Shown piece after piece: positions 53,986 to 64,000 of a stretch of DNA of 64,000 bases. The position numbers and the translations under genes were made by a program. The notes beneath the pieces were generated by a model. It was not told where the DNA came from. It saw nothing but the letters and a program-made list of their open reading frames with translations, and made no database searches. Position 1 is the first letter of the stretch. The number at the start of each line of letters is the position of its first letter. The stretch comes from Isoetes taiwanensis (lineage: Eukaryota > Streptophyta > Lycopodiopsida > Isoetales > Isoetaceae), in NCBI GenBank assembly GCA_021234155.1, contig JAJEKV010000110.1, positions 1,828,338 through 1,892,337 of the forward strand, given 5' to 3'.

Positions 53986-54499
53986 AGATTGGCACAGCAT
54001 CAGCCCACTCAGTATCCAACATCAGAGGAGTTGACAATTGCTAAAATAAAATTCAAAGCATTTGATCTAGGTGGTCATCAGATTGCTCGAAGGGTATGGA
54101 AAGATTATTATGCAAAGGTACTTCAGAAATTCTGTCTCTATCTTCTAAGCACATGGCCTCTGCATTTACAAACCAGTATGTTGTTTTCAGGTTGATGGCA
54201 TTGTTTACCTTGTAGATGCTGCTGATAAGGAGAGATTTGCAGAATCAAAAAAGGAGTTAGATGCTCTTTTATCTGATGACAGCTTGGCACAAGTTCCGTT
54301 TCTGATTCTGGGGAATAAAATTGACATTCCATATGCAGCATCTGAAGATGAGCTTCGATACCATCTGGGCTTGACGTATACAACATGTAAAGATAAAGCC
54401 AATTCGGAGTCTACAGTGAGGTCCGTTGAGGTTTTCATGTGCAGTATTGTTCGCAAATTGGGGGAGGGTTTCAGGTGGTTATCTGATTACATCAAGTAA
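53986..54499 (+). CDS. SAR1: SAR1 small GTPase, 3' two exons (5' exons missing)
   Basis: SAR1 recruits the COPII coat at the endoplasmic reticulum. Exon 53986-54117 follows acceptor ttattag and reads [31 protein letters not shown] (switch II, DLGGH) and WKDYYAK, then donor AAG|GTACTT. Exon 54191-54499 follows ttttcag and reads [28 protein letters not shown] (guanine-specificity NKID), VFMCSIVRK and a stop. Together these give 146 residues, about three quarters of the usual 193. The P-loop (GLDNAGKT) and switch I exons are not found upstream, where the macro-repeat array ends at 53672. Residues near the end (KLGEGFRW) lack about three residues usual in plant SAR1 (the GYG region). It may be a 5'-truncated pseudogene, or a gene whose first exons lie beyond the array. 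Confidence 0.85.
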
Positions 54500-55039
54500 T
54501 TGCAGCATATCTACATGGCCATTGTTACATATGCATCCCTCAATGTAAAGGTGACTGCGGAAGATATTAGTTAACGTGTTTTGGGGTTGATCTATAATGG
54601 CAACTTGGTGAACAATAATAGACTGGTGTTATTCAGTATTGTAGTTTCCATTGTTTCACTTAGCGACAGACTATTTTTACTGGGAATTTATTTAGTTAAT
54701 GTGCATTTGTTTTCCATCGTTTGGTTGAAGGTTGTACAGGTTAGTTCACAGAAATTGTGCACCGGTTTATCACTTTCCATGAGAAACAGGGAATATTATT
54801 CTTCATGCAGTCATGTGAGAAGACATCAAATATCTGGTCAAAAAAGCCATGTCACAAATACCTTTTGAAAATTATTACTTTCATGGCATCTATGACTTGT
54901 ATCATGTTTTAGCAACTTGCTGAAACAGGCGTACGAGAGGAATGGAATTCCTTAGATGGTAAAAGAATTTCGAAGCTTTCTTTACTGACATTCTTATTCT
55001 GTCTTGCTTCAGTTAAGCATCCACCAAATGTCAAAGTTG
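54500..55039. other. No gene; SAR1 3' flank
   Basis: Probable SAR1 3' untranslated region and intergenic DNA. The frame 54581-54868 has no recognisable protein features. Confidence 0.4.
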
Positions 55040-55153
55040 CAAAAATGGTATCCAATTCATTGTAGATCATAAGACAATGCACGTGCTTTGCAGATACAAA
55101 AATGGTATCCAATTCATTGTAGATTATAAGGCAATGTACGTGCTTTGCAAATT
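55040..55153. repeat. 57-bp tandem duplication
   Basis: Two copies start caaaaatggtatccaattc, at 55040 and 55097, and differ at a few bases. Confidence 0.85.
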
Positions 55154-55285
55154 CCAATTTTTTCTTCTCTCGCATTCTTAAAGAAGACAATAGGCATGAT
55201 TTCTGGTAATAAAAAGCCCCTGACGTTGAAGAACTTCGGCCGTTTAGTTAAAGCTTCAAGAGTACTGCAGATCAGAGGGCATGAA

Positions 55286-55383
55286 GGGACCAACCGCTAG
55301 TTTTAAAATGAGAAACATCAACACTTTTGCTCCAGGGACCAACAACTAGTTTTAGAATGAGAAACATAAACACTTTTGCTCCA
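55286..55383. repeat. 49-bp tandem duplication
   Basis: Copies at 55286-55334 and 55335-55383 begin gggaccaac and end cttttgctcca. A shorter duplication (tgatcaatgatc) follows at about 55399-55435. Confidence 0.85.
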
Positions 55384-55844
55384 GTAGCATACTTGTATGA
55401 TCAATGATCCGCATACCTGTGTGATCAATGATCTGCGCAGTAATCATAATTCTTAGCATAACAAAAGCATGTAAATAAATCCCCTATTGATCTCATATCC
55501 GCAAAGCTCCTATACATAATGGCTAAAAATGTGGTGTCCTTGGTAATCACTACAGCAAATATGTGAGGAACTTAATTGGCCTTGCTTGTCTTGCCTCTTG
55601 CTCGAAACTAGCAATCGAAAGCAAGAGAGAAGAGAAGAGTGACATTTTCCCCTTTACCATTGTGTTACGAAGATTGCGGATGCCAAGCCAATTTTCAGGA
55701 TTTTTTAGAAATTTCTAACCCGTCGATAAAAAATAAACAGAGCCTACGGATGCCAGTAACTTTGGATGATGTGGACACCCATGTGGACAAGCTATAATTT
55801 TAGGAATTCTTGTAGGGGAAGTTAGGCAAGGCTGCTAAAAAAAG

Positions 55845-55975
55845 GGGAGATAGACAGATAGTAATTTGTACGTCATGCCACATTGACAACGTCCATAAGA
55901 ACATATGATGGACCCCTAGAGACTTGAACACAAAATCTCTTAATTGCTAATCCAATGGACTAGCCACTACACGGG
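55845..55975 (-). mobile_element. tRNA-derived SINE
   Basis: On the minus strand the head has a box A-like gtagtggctagtccattgg (55970-55952) and a box B-like GTTCAAGTC (55929-55921). A 60-bp body follows, ending catgacgtacaaat, then a CTAT/CTGT tail and a run after it. The body matches 38335-38450. Such elements are transcribed by RNA polymerase III from the internal boxes and moved by LINE proteins. The GGGA repeat adjoins its 5' end. Confidence 0.7.
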
Positions 55976-56004
55976 GAGGGAGGGAGGGAGGGAGGGAGAG
56001 AGAG
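55974..56004. repeat. (GGGA)n microsatellite
   Basis: About six units of ggga, passing into agagag, at the 5' side of the SINE. Confidence 0.9.
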
Positions 56005-56950
56005 ATTCAACATACAAAACCAGCCCTTGATCATGTCCCAGAACTATCTATTGAAGCAAAAACTCTTCAAGATAACTGTTAGAATTAGTGTCTGACTATT
56101 GTTAGAAAAATGTGAACCTAAATAGAGGTGGTTGCCAAGGTCCTTCAACATACTCATTGAGCAAATTGTATGGTACCTGAGAAAAGGAGGTGAGGCTACC
56201 AAGGCCCATCAAAGACCCTCGACATCTTCTCCATCAGCGTGCCAGAAGTCTTAGCAACATAGATACTATAAGCAAACTTTTACAACTTTATACCTTAAAA
56301 AAAAAAGCTTTTACACTTTTCGCACATCTTTTCTTCTATTCTCTCTCACATACACTCTTATCATCTAGAGGTCTGAATCAAACCTATCTAGACCATACAC
56401 AGACAGTCCACCACATAAATAAGTACTACAGGAAAAGAATGATGCCCAAGTTGCTAAAGTACCCAGCTGCTAGAGACTGCCAACATCTTCTCTACCAAGA
56501 TTGGTACTACATGAATTCTCAATGTTTTTCTCGTCAAAGTACGCACTATATGCATGTCCCTCCCTTACCGTCCTCCATCTTCTTCCTCAAGTACTTGATG
56601 TTATGTACTAAAAAGGGCCATAGAGATTGAAAAGAAAGGGTCATAGAGAACTAAGGCACAAAGTATTGCATCATAGCCAGGTAAGCAACTACTTTAGAAA
56701 AGGGTGGGGCTACCAATGATCTTCAATAGGAAAGGATGGAGCTGCCAAGAACCCGCAACATCTTCCCTACTAGAGTAAGTACAGATCATGTCAATAAGGG
56801 CCACCATCCCACCATCCCACTTCAATAAGGACTTTTAAACTCAAACTGGAAAAGTACTCCCACTTGGAAACATAAACTATTGTAGGTCAAAAGCATGGTT
56901 ACCAAAAACCCATAGAACTATTATGAATCAGAAGCTCCATTTCAAACCCT
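56005..56950. other. No gene recognised; diverged repeats
   Basis: The phrase caacatcttc(t/c)ctac...gtac recurs with variation near 56220, 56480 and 56750, as does gaggctaccaa. This suggests an old tandem repeat. The frame 56190-56630 has no known motif. Confidence 0.35.
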
Positions 56951-57040
56951 CTCAGAGATTTGTCAAATTAGCATGTCAACCTTCATCAAATCTATCTCAG
57001 AGATTTGTCAAACTAGCATGTCAATCTTCATAAAGTTATC
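56951..57040. repeat. 45-bp tandem duplication
   Basis: Two copies start ctcagagatttgtcaaa, at 56951 and 56996. Confidence 0.8.
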
Positions 57041-58349
57041 TAAGGTTTACATCCTAGAAAGATATCTGAAAGAACCGATGTTATCCAATTTTTACAAGCA
57101 GATCTCGAGTTACCCCCCAAAAAAACAAAAAAATAAAAAACAAAAGAAGAGATAAAAACTCAAACATCTACTTCCATATTTGCTTGGAATCCCATCCAAT
57201 AAACATGTGTCATCCTCAAATTTGTTCGAATTTATACTTGTTGTAAGATATTTGGAAGGGCTTTCCAAAGCGACCAATCTGTGTGTGGTAACACATTTGT
57301 CCTCGAACAAACATGTCTTAAGTTTGAGAGTTGCATTCGACGTAAGGTGGTTGTGGTGTGATGTGTGCATCATATGTCCAATCACATGCTATCAATGTGG
57401 CTTGAATGATGTAAAGATTGTCTCTTCTTCATTATCAAATTTTGATAAGCGGACCATGGCAAAAAGGTTTTGCCGATCTGAAGTGTCTGGAGATGAGCAT
57501 CTGGAACAAAAAAGAGCAATATTTTTTGCTTTCCGAGTTGTATGCCCATCTCAGCAAAAAGTGATGTCCTTATTTGACGCCATTTGATCATTTATACCAA
57601 AAGAAAAAACTAGAAATTGTAGAAATTCTGGATGGAGATTGGCATATAATGGTAAAGCAACATTGTCATGGTTAGGGTAGGCAAGTTTCTTCCAAGCGTG
57701 GGCTATGTATTGCAAGCAAATATGCACGATAATTTCTTCAAAGCTAAGTTATTATACTTTGATTCATGACAAGAGGGCTCCAATATGATTGATAGAATTT
57801 AGACACTTGGAACAATATAGAATCATTGCTTATACAGGAAAACAGTAGAATGTTGGACAATCTGATTCTTTATTTGGACAACTGCAATGGTACAGTGCTT
57901 GTCCGCCCAATCGGATCCACCTTCTAAAGGCTATAAGGCAAAGGTACAAACACTGGTTTAACTAGTTGTAACCATCACTGCCACACCGGAGTCCCAACCA
58001 AAGGGAAAAAGATACACTCGCCTGCTTTTAGAAATTAATCTCTTGTCTGCTGCCATGGGAAGTCCATGGGCTTTTGCTGGCATGGCTGATTTCTCCATCT
58101 AGCCTAAATTTAATTATCGAATACTCAGTTGGTCACTGCTACAATACCTCTTATCACCATGACGACCATACGAGTATTATACTCATATGTATAAAGATGC
58201 AAATGGTAGTTGCACAAGGCAGAGCTTGAACTTGCAACCTTCTAATTGCAAGACACACATCTTTGCATCTTCTTTGTATGCATTTTGCTTTTAGATTCCA
58301 AAACATTCCAAAACCTACATGCCATTTGGCGCGATCTTATCATTTTGAA
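57041..58349. other. No gene recognised
   Basis: The longest frame, 57180-57587 (135 codons, plus), is Cys- and Val-rich with no motif I know. It could be an old exon or chance. The rest is AT-rich non-coding DNA. Confidence 0.35.
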
Positions 58350-58930
58350 GCAACTACCTTCCAAAATGCGTGATTGATTGGCCACTCTCTTTCGACATGC
58401 ATGGCCAAAAATATTGAACCATATGAAGTTGCAATATGCGCTCAGCCAGAGGGTTGAATTTTGTCAACTGTTCTGCCTTTGTGCATGTATTGAAGTCTCC
58501 ATCTAGCACTACATGCCCCAATTGCCTATAATGTTGAATGTTGTCATAAAGATCGACATATGGATCCAATATGTTCCATTAAAGTGTTTGCTATAAGAGA
58601 GTCTGCATGCGGGAAGTAACATGCGACCACAACAAGATGTTTCTCACACTGATTCTGTATTGATATCCACAATGTAACAATTATGTCTTTCTAATTTGTG
58701 CAGGGAGAGCGAAGGTGTCAACATAGTCTTATATAGCAGGCTATTCCACCAAGCTCTTGCTTACCCATGCATTCCTTGAATAATGAATAGTGTTGATAGC
58801 CTGGAAAATCTAAAATCCTTCAACCAACAGGTTCCCATATTTCTATTAGGAAAATAAAGTCCATATCCGTGGCTATGGGATTCAAGCTATCCCCCTTCTG
58901 CCACGAAAAGTCCCAGGAGACCATCTGCAG
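58350..58930 (-). pseudogene. LINE endonuclease fragment, same family as the LINE at 1.5-4.9 kb
   Basis: Read on the minus strand across frames: NPIATDMDFIFLIEIWE, FPGYQHYSLFKE, QELGGIACYI, VVACYFPHADSL, YDNIQHYRQLGHVVLDGDFN. The last is the catalytic GDFN block. The order GGIACY ... CYF ... QLGHVxLxGDFN parallels GGLACY ... CYF ... QLGSVILTGDFN in the first LINE. No RT follows within the fragment. Confidence 0.6.
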
Positions 58931-59559
58931 GCACATTCCCTTCTGGAAGTGGTGGCATGTGCAGTTGCAGCAGTAACATCCCGAGGGTTTGTAACAGCAG
59001 CAGCAATAACAATGGTAACACTTGTGGTAACAACTTCCTGAGGGGTGTTTGAGGAGCTGTAGCGTAGGCATTTCCAGTTGTTGTAACAATGTATATAATA
59101 TGGAATATAAACTTGACAAAAAAATGTCAGCAATTTGATAAAATGTTTGACACTAAGTTATTGATAAAACAGAAGCATTTTGTGTTAGGAAAGTTCTTGA
59201 CACAATAGTTGACGTTATACCCCCATCCTCTTGTAGTGAGCTAGAGAATAAAATGACATACGACACTTGGAACATATAAACCAAGTTGATATTTAAAGCA
59301 AGTAATGAACATTATACAGAGCAAAAAAAACAACGAGCTTGAAATTTTGCCTTAGATTGACTCGTTTTTTCTTTGCAAAATCTCCCTCTCGATATGCTCC
59401 CGCTTTTCTCTTCCCCTGCTAAGTGATGCCGCTAGACAAGAGTCACCAAAAAACATGCCGAAAAAATAAAAATTCGATAAATTTCAAGCTAGCTGTTGTT
59501 TGGTCAGGGAATTTTCGTGACTCTAAAGTTTTTTTTTTGAAATTTCCTGATGGCTGCTA

Positions 59560-59755
59560 GGCTCGCATGCCACCCGCTAGGAAATTCAACAAGGACTTTT
59601 AAGAGGAGGTTAACCCTCCCCTCTCGCAGATTATGGGAAACAAACCTTCGAGGCCGAGGCTCACATGCCACTCGCTAGTAAATTCAACAAGGACTTTTAA
59701 GAGGAGGTTAACCCTCCCCTCAAGCAGATTATGGGAAATAACCCTCGAGGCTCCC
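59560..59755. repeat. 98-bp tandem duplication
   Basis: Copies at 59560-59657 and 59658-59755 begin ggctc(g/a)catgccac and share the segment from aaattcaacaagg to accctcccctc. Confidence 0.85.
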
Positions 59756-61413
59756 ATGCCCTGTACCTTTGCCGCAAATTTGGATTTCTAAATCTTACAG
59801 GAGTTTGAATAGGCTTTGCATGCAGCTATTCTGCTCCCATGGTAAAAACGCATGGCAAATCGACTTCCACGACTTCTCCTTCTTTTTAGCATTTGAAAGA
59901 TGACCTTTCTTAGTATATATATTATGTGTATGGTTATAATGAAATGCAAATTTATGCCAAAAACACAAAATCCAGATTATATAGAATGCAATGAATGATG
60001 GCATAACTTACTAACATAAAGACAGATAAATTGTAACTATAAATGAAGATAATGTATATATCACTTTTTTACAAACAAGACTATTAATTGACATGCTTTG
60101 TTATGCCTATATAATTCCAACTTCTGTGTTAGATAGATAGAATAAACAACTGCATAATACCTTGTCTCCTCACTATCATTTAACATCATATGCCTCTTTT
60201 TTATACCTATATAATTCCAACTTCAATGTACAAGCAAATAATTGCTTAATACCTACCTAATATATGAGTAAAGCTGCCCAACACCAACAATGAAAATTCT
60301 TTAACACACATTACTATGCATATTATAGTACTTCAAAACCCAACAAACATCAAATAGCTTCTATATAAAATCTCCTTCAATCACCTTGAGTACTTGCCGC
60401 CTCGACTTAGACCCAAGGTATTGTCTTTTTTACTACCATGAACAAAATGCTCTTCCATATATAATGTCTTGACTTAATACAAATACTTCCACGCAAAAGA
60501 CGCTCTTCTTCCTTCTATCCTAATAAGCACTAATTTAATACTCTTTCTTGTGTCCATTCTAGTTTCGTAACAAACAAAGAATGTAAAGGGCCAAATGTAG
60601 TAATATTGTTTTTTCTTCATTTAAATAATTCACTCCTTTTGCCAACTCTTCATCCAACCCAACCCATTTCCAAGCCTGCCTTACTGCTAGTTTTCTTTCT
60701 TTTCTAAGAAACAAACGGCTCTTTCATATGGAATATGGTTGTTGCAAGAATCAGAACAAATTTTAGTAATCTAAGCTTTATGTCAATAACCTTATATGCC
60801 CTTTTTCTAAGCAATGTACATATGAGAGGACCTACATGTCTTGTCAAGGTTAGAGGCGAGATTACAGGTTGTTGGATTTATGACTTTGGTGTTTATAGTG
60901 TCATGGTTCTTTTTTCACTTCCCTTCTCGAAAAGCAGATGTCACGATCTTAGTTGGTTGAAAATCCAACAACACATCTAGGCAATAAGTTATGACTCAAG
61001 CATTCTTACATCATATTGATGCCATTCTTACACCATATCAATGAAATTCCAGATTAGCACTCTCGGTCTTGGCCATCCACTAATCCAAACTTAAAATATA
61101 GAAATTGCACCGCACCCCTGCATTAATACTCATATATGGCTATGATTCCTAAAGGTGTCATATCTAGGTCTTGGAACAGTTGTTGATGCTATAGAACATA
61201 AAAACCAGGCAAACATACCCTCAGCTCACAGAAGGGCAACCCTCCGTGCGCACCTTGTTTTTTTATGATATATTGTTTTCTTCCGAATAAATGTTGCAAG
61301 ACTTTTTAACTACTTTAACCCTCACAACCTCATCATGCACGGCCTCATGCTGTGACGTCATCTGTAATTCCCGCCGCGCTTCAATAGAAGTAGTAGTGGT
61401 TGTAGCTAGGCGT
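59756..61413. other. Intergenic; upstream region of MSH2
   Basis: AT-rich DNA with no repeats or coding regions that I recognise. A repeated ttatacctatataattccaactt-like phrase occurs near 60105 and 60200. The stretch just before 61414 probably contains the MSH2 promoter and 5' leader, but no specific element is clear. Confidence 0.4.
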
Positions 61414-63584
61414 ATGAGCACAATGGAGAACATGGACATTGTTGAAGGGGTGGATGAGCCCAAGCTACCCGAGCTCAAACTAGGTAGCCCAATTCAGGAT
61501 TTTTACATGTGCTTCTTATTTTGCTTCCATTGATTTAGTAGGCTAAGTTCCATGTATGCTCACATGCAGATGCAAAACAAGCACAAGGTTTTATAAAGTT
61601 TTATCAGAAGCTTTCAGAGGTATGTCTTATCCAATTCCATATATCTGGACATTTAGTTTATTCTCTTCATCTCACTATTTCGTCATTCTCAGGATGCCCA
61701 AATTGTCCGATTTTTTGACCGCCGAGTAAGTATATTCATGCGATTGTGAATGTGGTTCCTGGCTTCTCAATGTGTCTTTATAGGCTAGCATTATTCCTTG
61801 CAAAATAATTATTATCTCTATTTGATTAGGATTACTACACAGCACATGGAGGAAATGCAACTTTCATTGCAAGACAATATTATAAGACAATGACTGCACT
61901 TCGACAACTAGGTTCTGGATCAGAGAGTCTTTCGAGCGTAAGCATTAGCAAAAGCATGTTTGAAACTATAGTTCGGGACTTGCTGTTAGAAAGAACTGAC
62001 CATACTGTGGAGCTCTATGAGGGAAGTGGGTCTAATTGGAAGCTAGTGAAATCTGCAACACCAGGAATGTTAGGAAGCTTCGAGGACGTTTTATTTTCTA
62101 GCAATGAAATGCAGGATTCTCCAGTAGTTATGGCTGTTCTTCCAAATGTTCGGGAAAATGAAAGGACAGTAGCCATAGCTTTTGTCGACATGTCCAGAAG
62201 AATTTTGGGATTTACAGAGTTTCTTGATGATGATCAATATACAAATTTAGAATCAGCAGTTGTAGGTCTTGGCTGTAAAGAATGTATAGTGCCCCAAGAA
62301 TGTGGTAAGTCACCTGATGGTCGTCGTCTACATGATGTGATGGCGCGCTGCAATATCTTATTAACAGAAAAGAAAAGGAGTGAATTCAAATCTCGGGATG
62401 TCGACCAGGATCTTTGTCGTTTAGTAAGGGGGTCAATGGAATTTCATAGAGAGCATGTGGCAAAATCTGGAATGGCATCTTGTGCCATTGCAGCATTGCT
62501 TGCTTATACAGAACTTCTTGGAGATGATAGCAATCATGGGAAGTACAACCTTCAACATTACAGTCTTGAAACATACATGCGATTGGATGCTGCTGCATTG
62601 CGTGCTCTTAATGTGCTTGAGAACAAAACGGACATGAATAAAAATTTCAGCTTGTTTGGATTGATGAATCGTACTTGCACTGTTGGTATGGGAAAGCGTC
62701 TGCTGAATAGATGGTTGAAGCAACCACTGCTGGATGTTACTGAAATCCAATGCAGGCACGACATTGTACAGGCTTTTGTAGAGAATGCTGACCTCAGAGA
62801 GAATGTTCGTCAACAATTAAAAAGAATTTCTGACATTGAACGTTTAAGTCGTAAAGTTGAAACACACAAAGCATCTTTACAAGATATTGTGAAACTTTAT
62901 CAGGCAATGCTCTTATCTGTTTTCTCACTTTTTATATCAACAATACTAAACGTGTAATGTTACTTTAAATTTACTTCGACTTTGCCTCTCTATATCCTGG
63001 GCTTACTATTTGGTGAACTTCGATGGCAGGCCAGTGCAAGATTACCCCTCATTCGAGATATTTTTCAGCAATACGAAGGGGACTTCTCATCACTGTTTAC
63101 TGAGAGGTACACCTCTGTTTTAAAAGAATGGACTAGTGCTGAACACCTTGGAAAATATGATAGCCTCGTGGAGGCAGCTGTCGACTTGAACCAAATTCAG
63201 AATGGAGAATTTATTATTACTGCTGATTATGACCCAAGTTTGCAAGGTTTGAAGGAAGAGCGCGACGCTGTTGAGGACCAAATACACAAAGTCCATCAGC
63301 AGGCTGCTAATGATTTAGATCTTCCTATTGATAAGGCACTTAAGTTGGACAAGAGTTCACAATGGGGTCAGGTTTTTAGGATTACAAAGAAAGAAGAGCC
63401 GAAAGTAAGGAAAAAGCTTAGTGCCCAATATGTCACATTAGAAACTCGCAAGGATGGGATAAAGTTCACAAATGCAAAGCTTCGGAGGTTAAGTGAGCAG
63501 TATTCCAAGTTGACAGAGGAATACACAGCAACACAGAAAAGTCTTGTGGGCAGAGTTGTTGACATTGCATCCACTTTTGTTGAG
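61414..63584 (+). CDS. MSH2: MSH2, DNA mismatch repair protein, 5' part (five exons, 594 codons)
   Basis: MSH2 pairs with MSH3, MSH6 or MSH7 in plants to recognise mismatches in nuclear DNA. Exons by splice sites and frame: 61414-61483, 61570-61619, 61693-61725, 61830-62903, 63030-63584, all joining in frame. The start MSTMENMDIVEG leads to the conserved KLPELKL. Domain I: VRFFDRR, then DYYTAHGGNATFIA and FETIVRDLLLERTDHTVELY. Connector: GFTEFLDDDQYTNLESA and GLGCKECIVP. Lever: YMRLDAAALRALNV, NKNFSLFGLMNRTC, GMGKRLLNRWLKQPLLDV, then NDLDLPIDKALKLDKSSQWG and FRITKKEEPKVRKKL. The Walker ATPase and C-terminus lie beyond the window; a typical plant MSH2 is about 940 residues. The fourth intron needs a GC donor (CAG|GCAATG). 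No stops occur inside the exons, so it is probably functional. Confidence 0.95.
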
Positions 63585-64000
63585 GTAAGAGGTGCTTGTT
63601 TTCTGTCATTGAATAATTGTTTTATTTGATGATAGTTGATGCTATTTTAAATTGCAAGACTTCGACTGCTGCAATTGTGCTGGTTGTTAGATGGAAAGCA
63701 ATGTTACAAGTTGCAACATTCTTCTATAGCATGCCGGCTACTGTTTCCCATTGCAAGCTATTGCTATCAATGTCGTTGTCTTTTTATGCAAACGTCCCAG
63801 TTTGCAAATCTGGCACTTCTGTCATAGACACCTTCATGAAGCATTTGACTGTGCCTGTTAATGAGCATGATAATTTGAGACAAGTAACGAAGGCTAAAGA
63901 GAAAAACTGCAATAGAAGTGAAAAGCAGAGGAAGTATTTTATGTTGTTATTGTAGGCTTTTATTTTAAAAAAGCTTTTCTTGTGGTTTTATGATTAGTGC
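63585..64000 (+). other. MSH2: MSH2 intron running off the window
   Basis: It starts with donor GAG|GTAAGA at 63585. No later exon with MSH2 similarity is visible before the window ends, and the open frame 63617-63955 has no MSH2 sequence. Confidence 0.7.

Noticed and set aside
57180-57587. 135-codon plus-strand frame as a gene
   Set aside because: No motif, neighbours or splice context support it. Composition is compatible with chance in AT-rich DNA.
63617-63955. 112-codon frame after MSH2 exon 5 as a further exon
   Set aside because: It lacks MSH2 similarity (no Walker A region) and follows a clean donor site at 63585. It lies in an intron.

Overview
This is nuclear DNA of a land plant, very rich in mobile elements. 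The evidence is: the interrupted 5' half of a plant-type MSH2 mismatch-repair gene at the right end, a SAR1 GTPase fragment, gene fragments resembling a GUX-type glucuronosyltransferase, a kelch protein, an Upf1/IGHMBP2-like helicase and a PPR protein, plant L1-type LINEs whose ORF1 looks like DUF4283 plus a zinc knuckle, Ty3/gypsy elements and a miniature LTR element. I cannot fix the clade. The divergent MSH2 and a second, non-angiosperm-looking LINE family lean towards a large-genome non-flowering plant, but that is inference.

Layout. 1-1547 is an LTR lying against a LINE (1548-4860, + strand). 5136-13430 is a minus-strand L1-type LINE with an intact 904-residue ORF1 and a broken ORF2. 14950-17205 is a decayed minus-strand gypsy pol remnant split by a miniature LTR element (TRIM, 15361-15830). 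17.2-21.2 kb holds small fragments (PPR, LINE, a possible DUF8039) and a long GA microsatellite. 21213-32282 is a structurally complete gypsy element with near-identical 586-587 bp LTRs and a CTATC target duplication. 32640-34743 is another L1 fragment, cut by an LTR of the same family as the one at position 1 but in opposite orientation (34744-36315), with a decayed internal region to its right. 38-39.9 kb holds tRNA-derived SINE-like sequences.

39875-53672 is an array of about two and a half units of a 3.25 kb repeat. Its second unit is broken by a 5.6 kb block that contains a 5.34 kb terminal-inverted-repeat element carrying fragments of several host genes (NLR-like, helicase, kelch, GUX-like). 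I read that element as Pack-MULE-like. The array ends directly against the SAR1 fragment (53986-54499), which lacks its P-loop exons.

54.5-61.4 kb is intergenic DNA with a SINE, a LINE endonuclease fragment and short tandem duplications. MSH2 begins at 61414 and runs off the right edge before its ATPase domain.

One cross-cutting observation: copies of the same repeat (array units, and the two LTRs of the complete gypsy element) differ almost only at CAG/CTG sites, often by odd substitutions and indels. This looks like systematic read error at CHG-methylated cytosines, and it may explain some of the apparent frameshifts. Apart from MSH2, and possibly SAR1, I see no ordinary host gene in the window.
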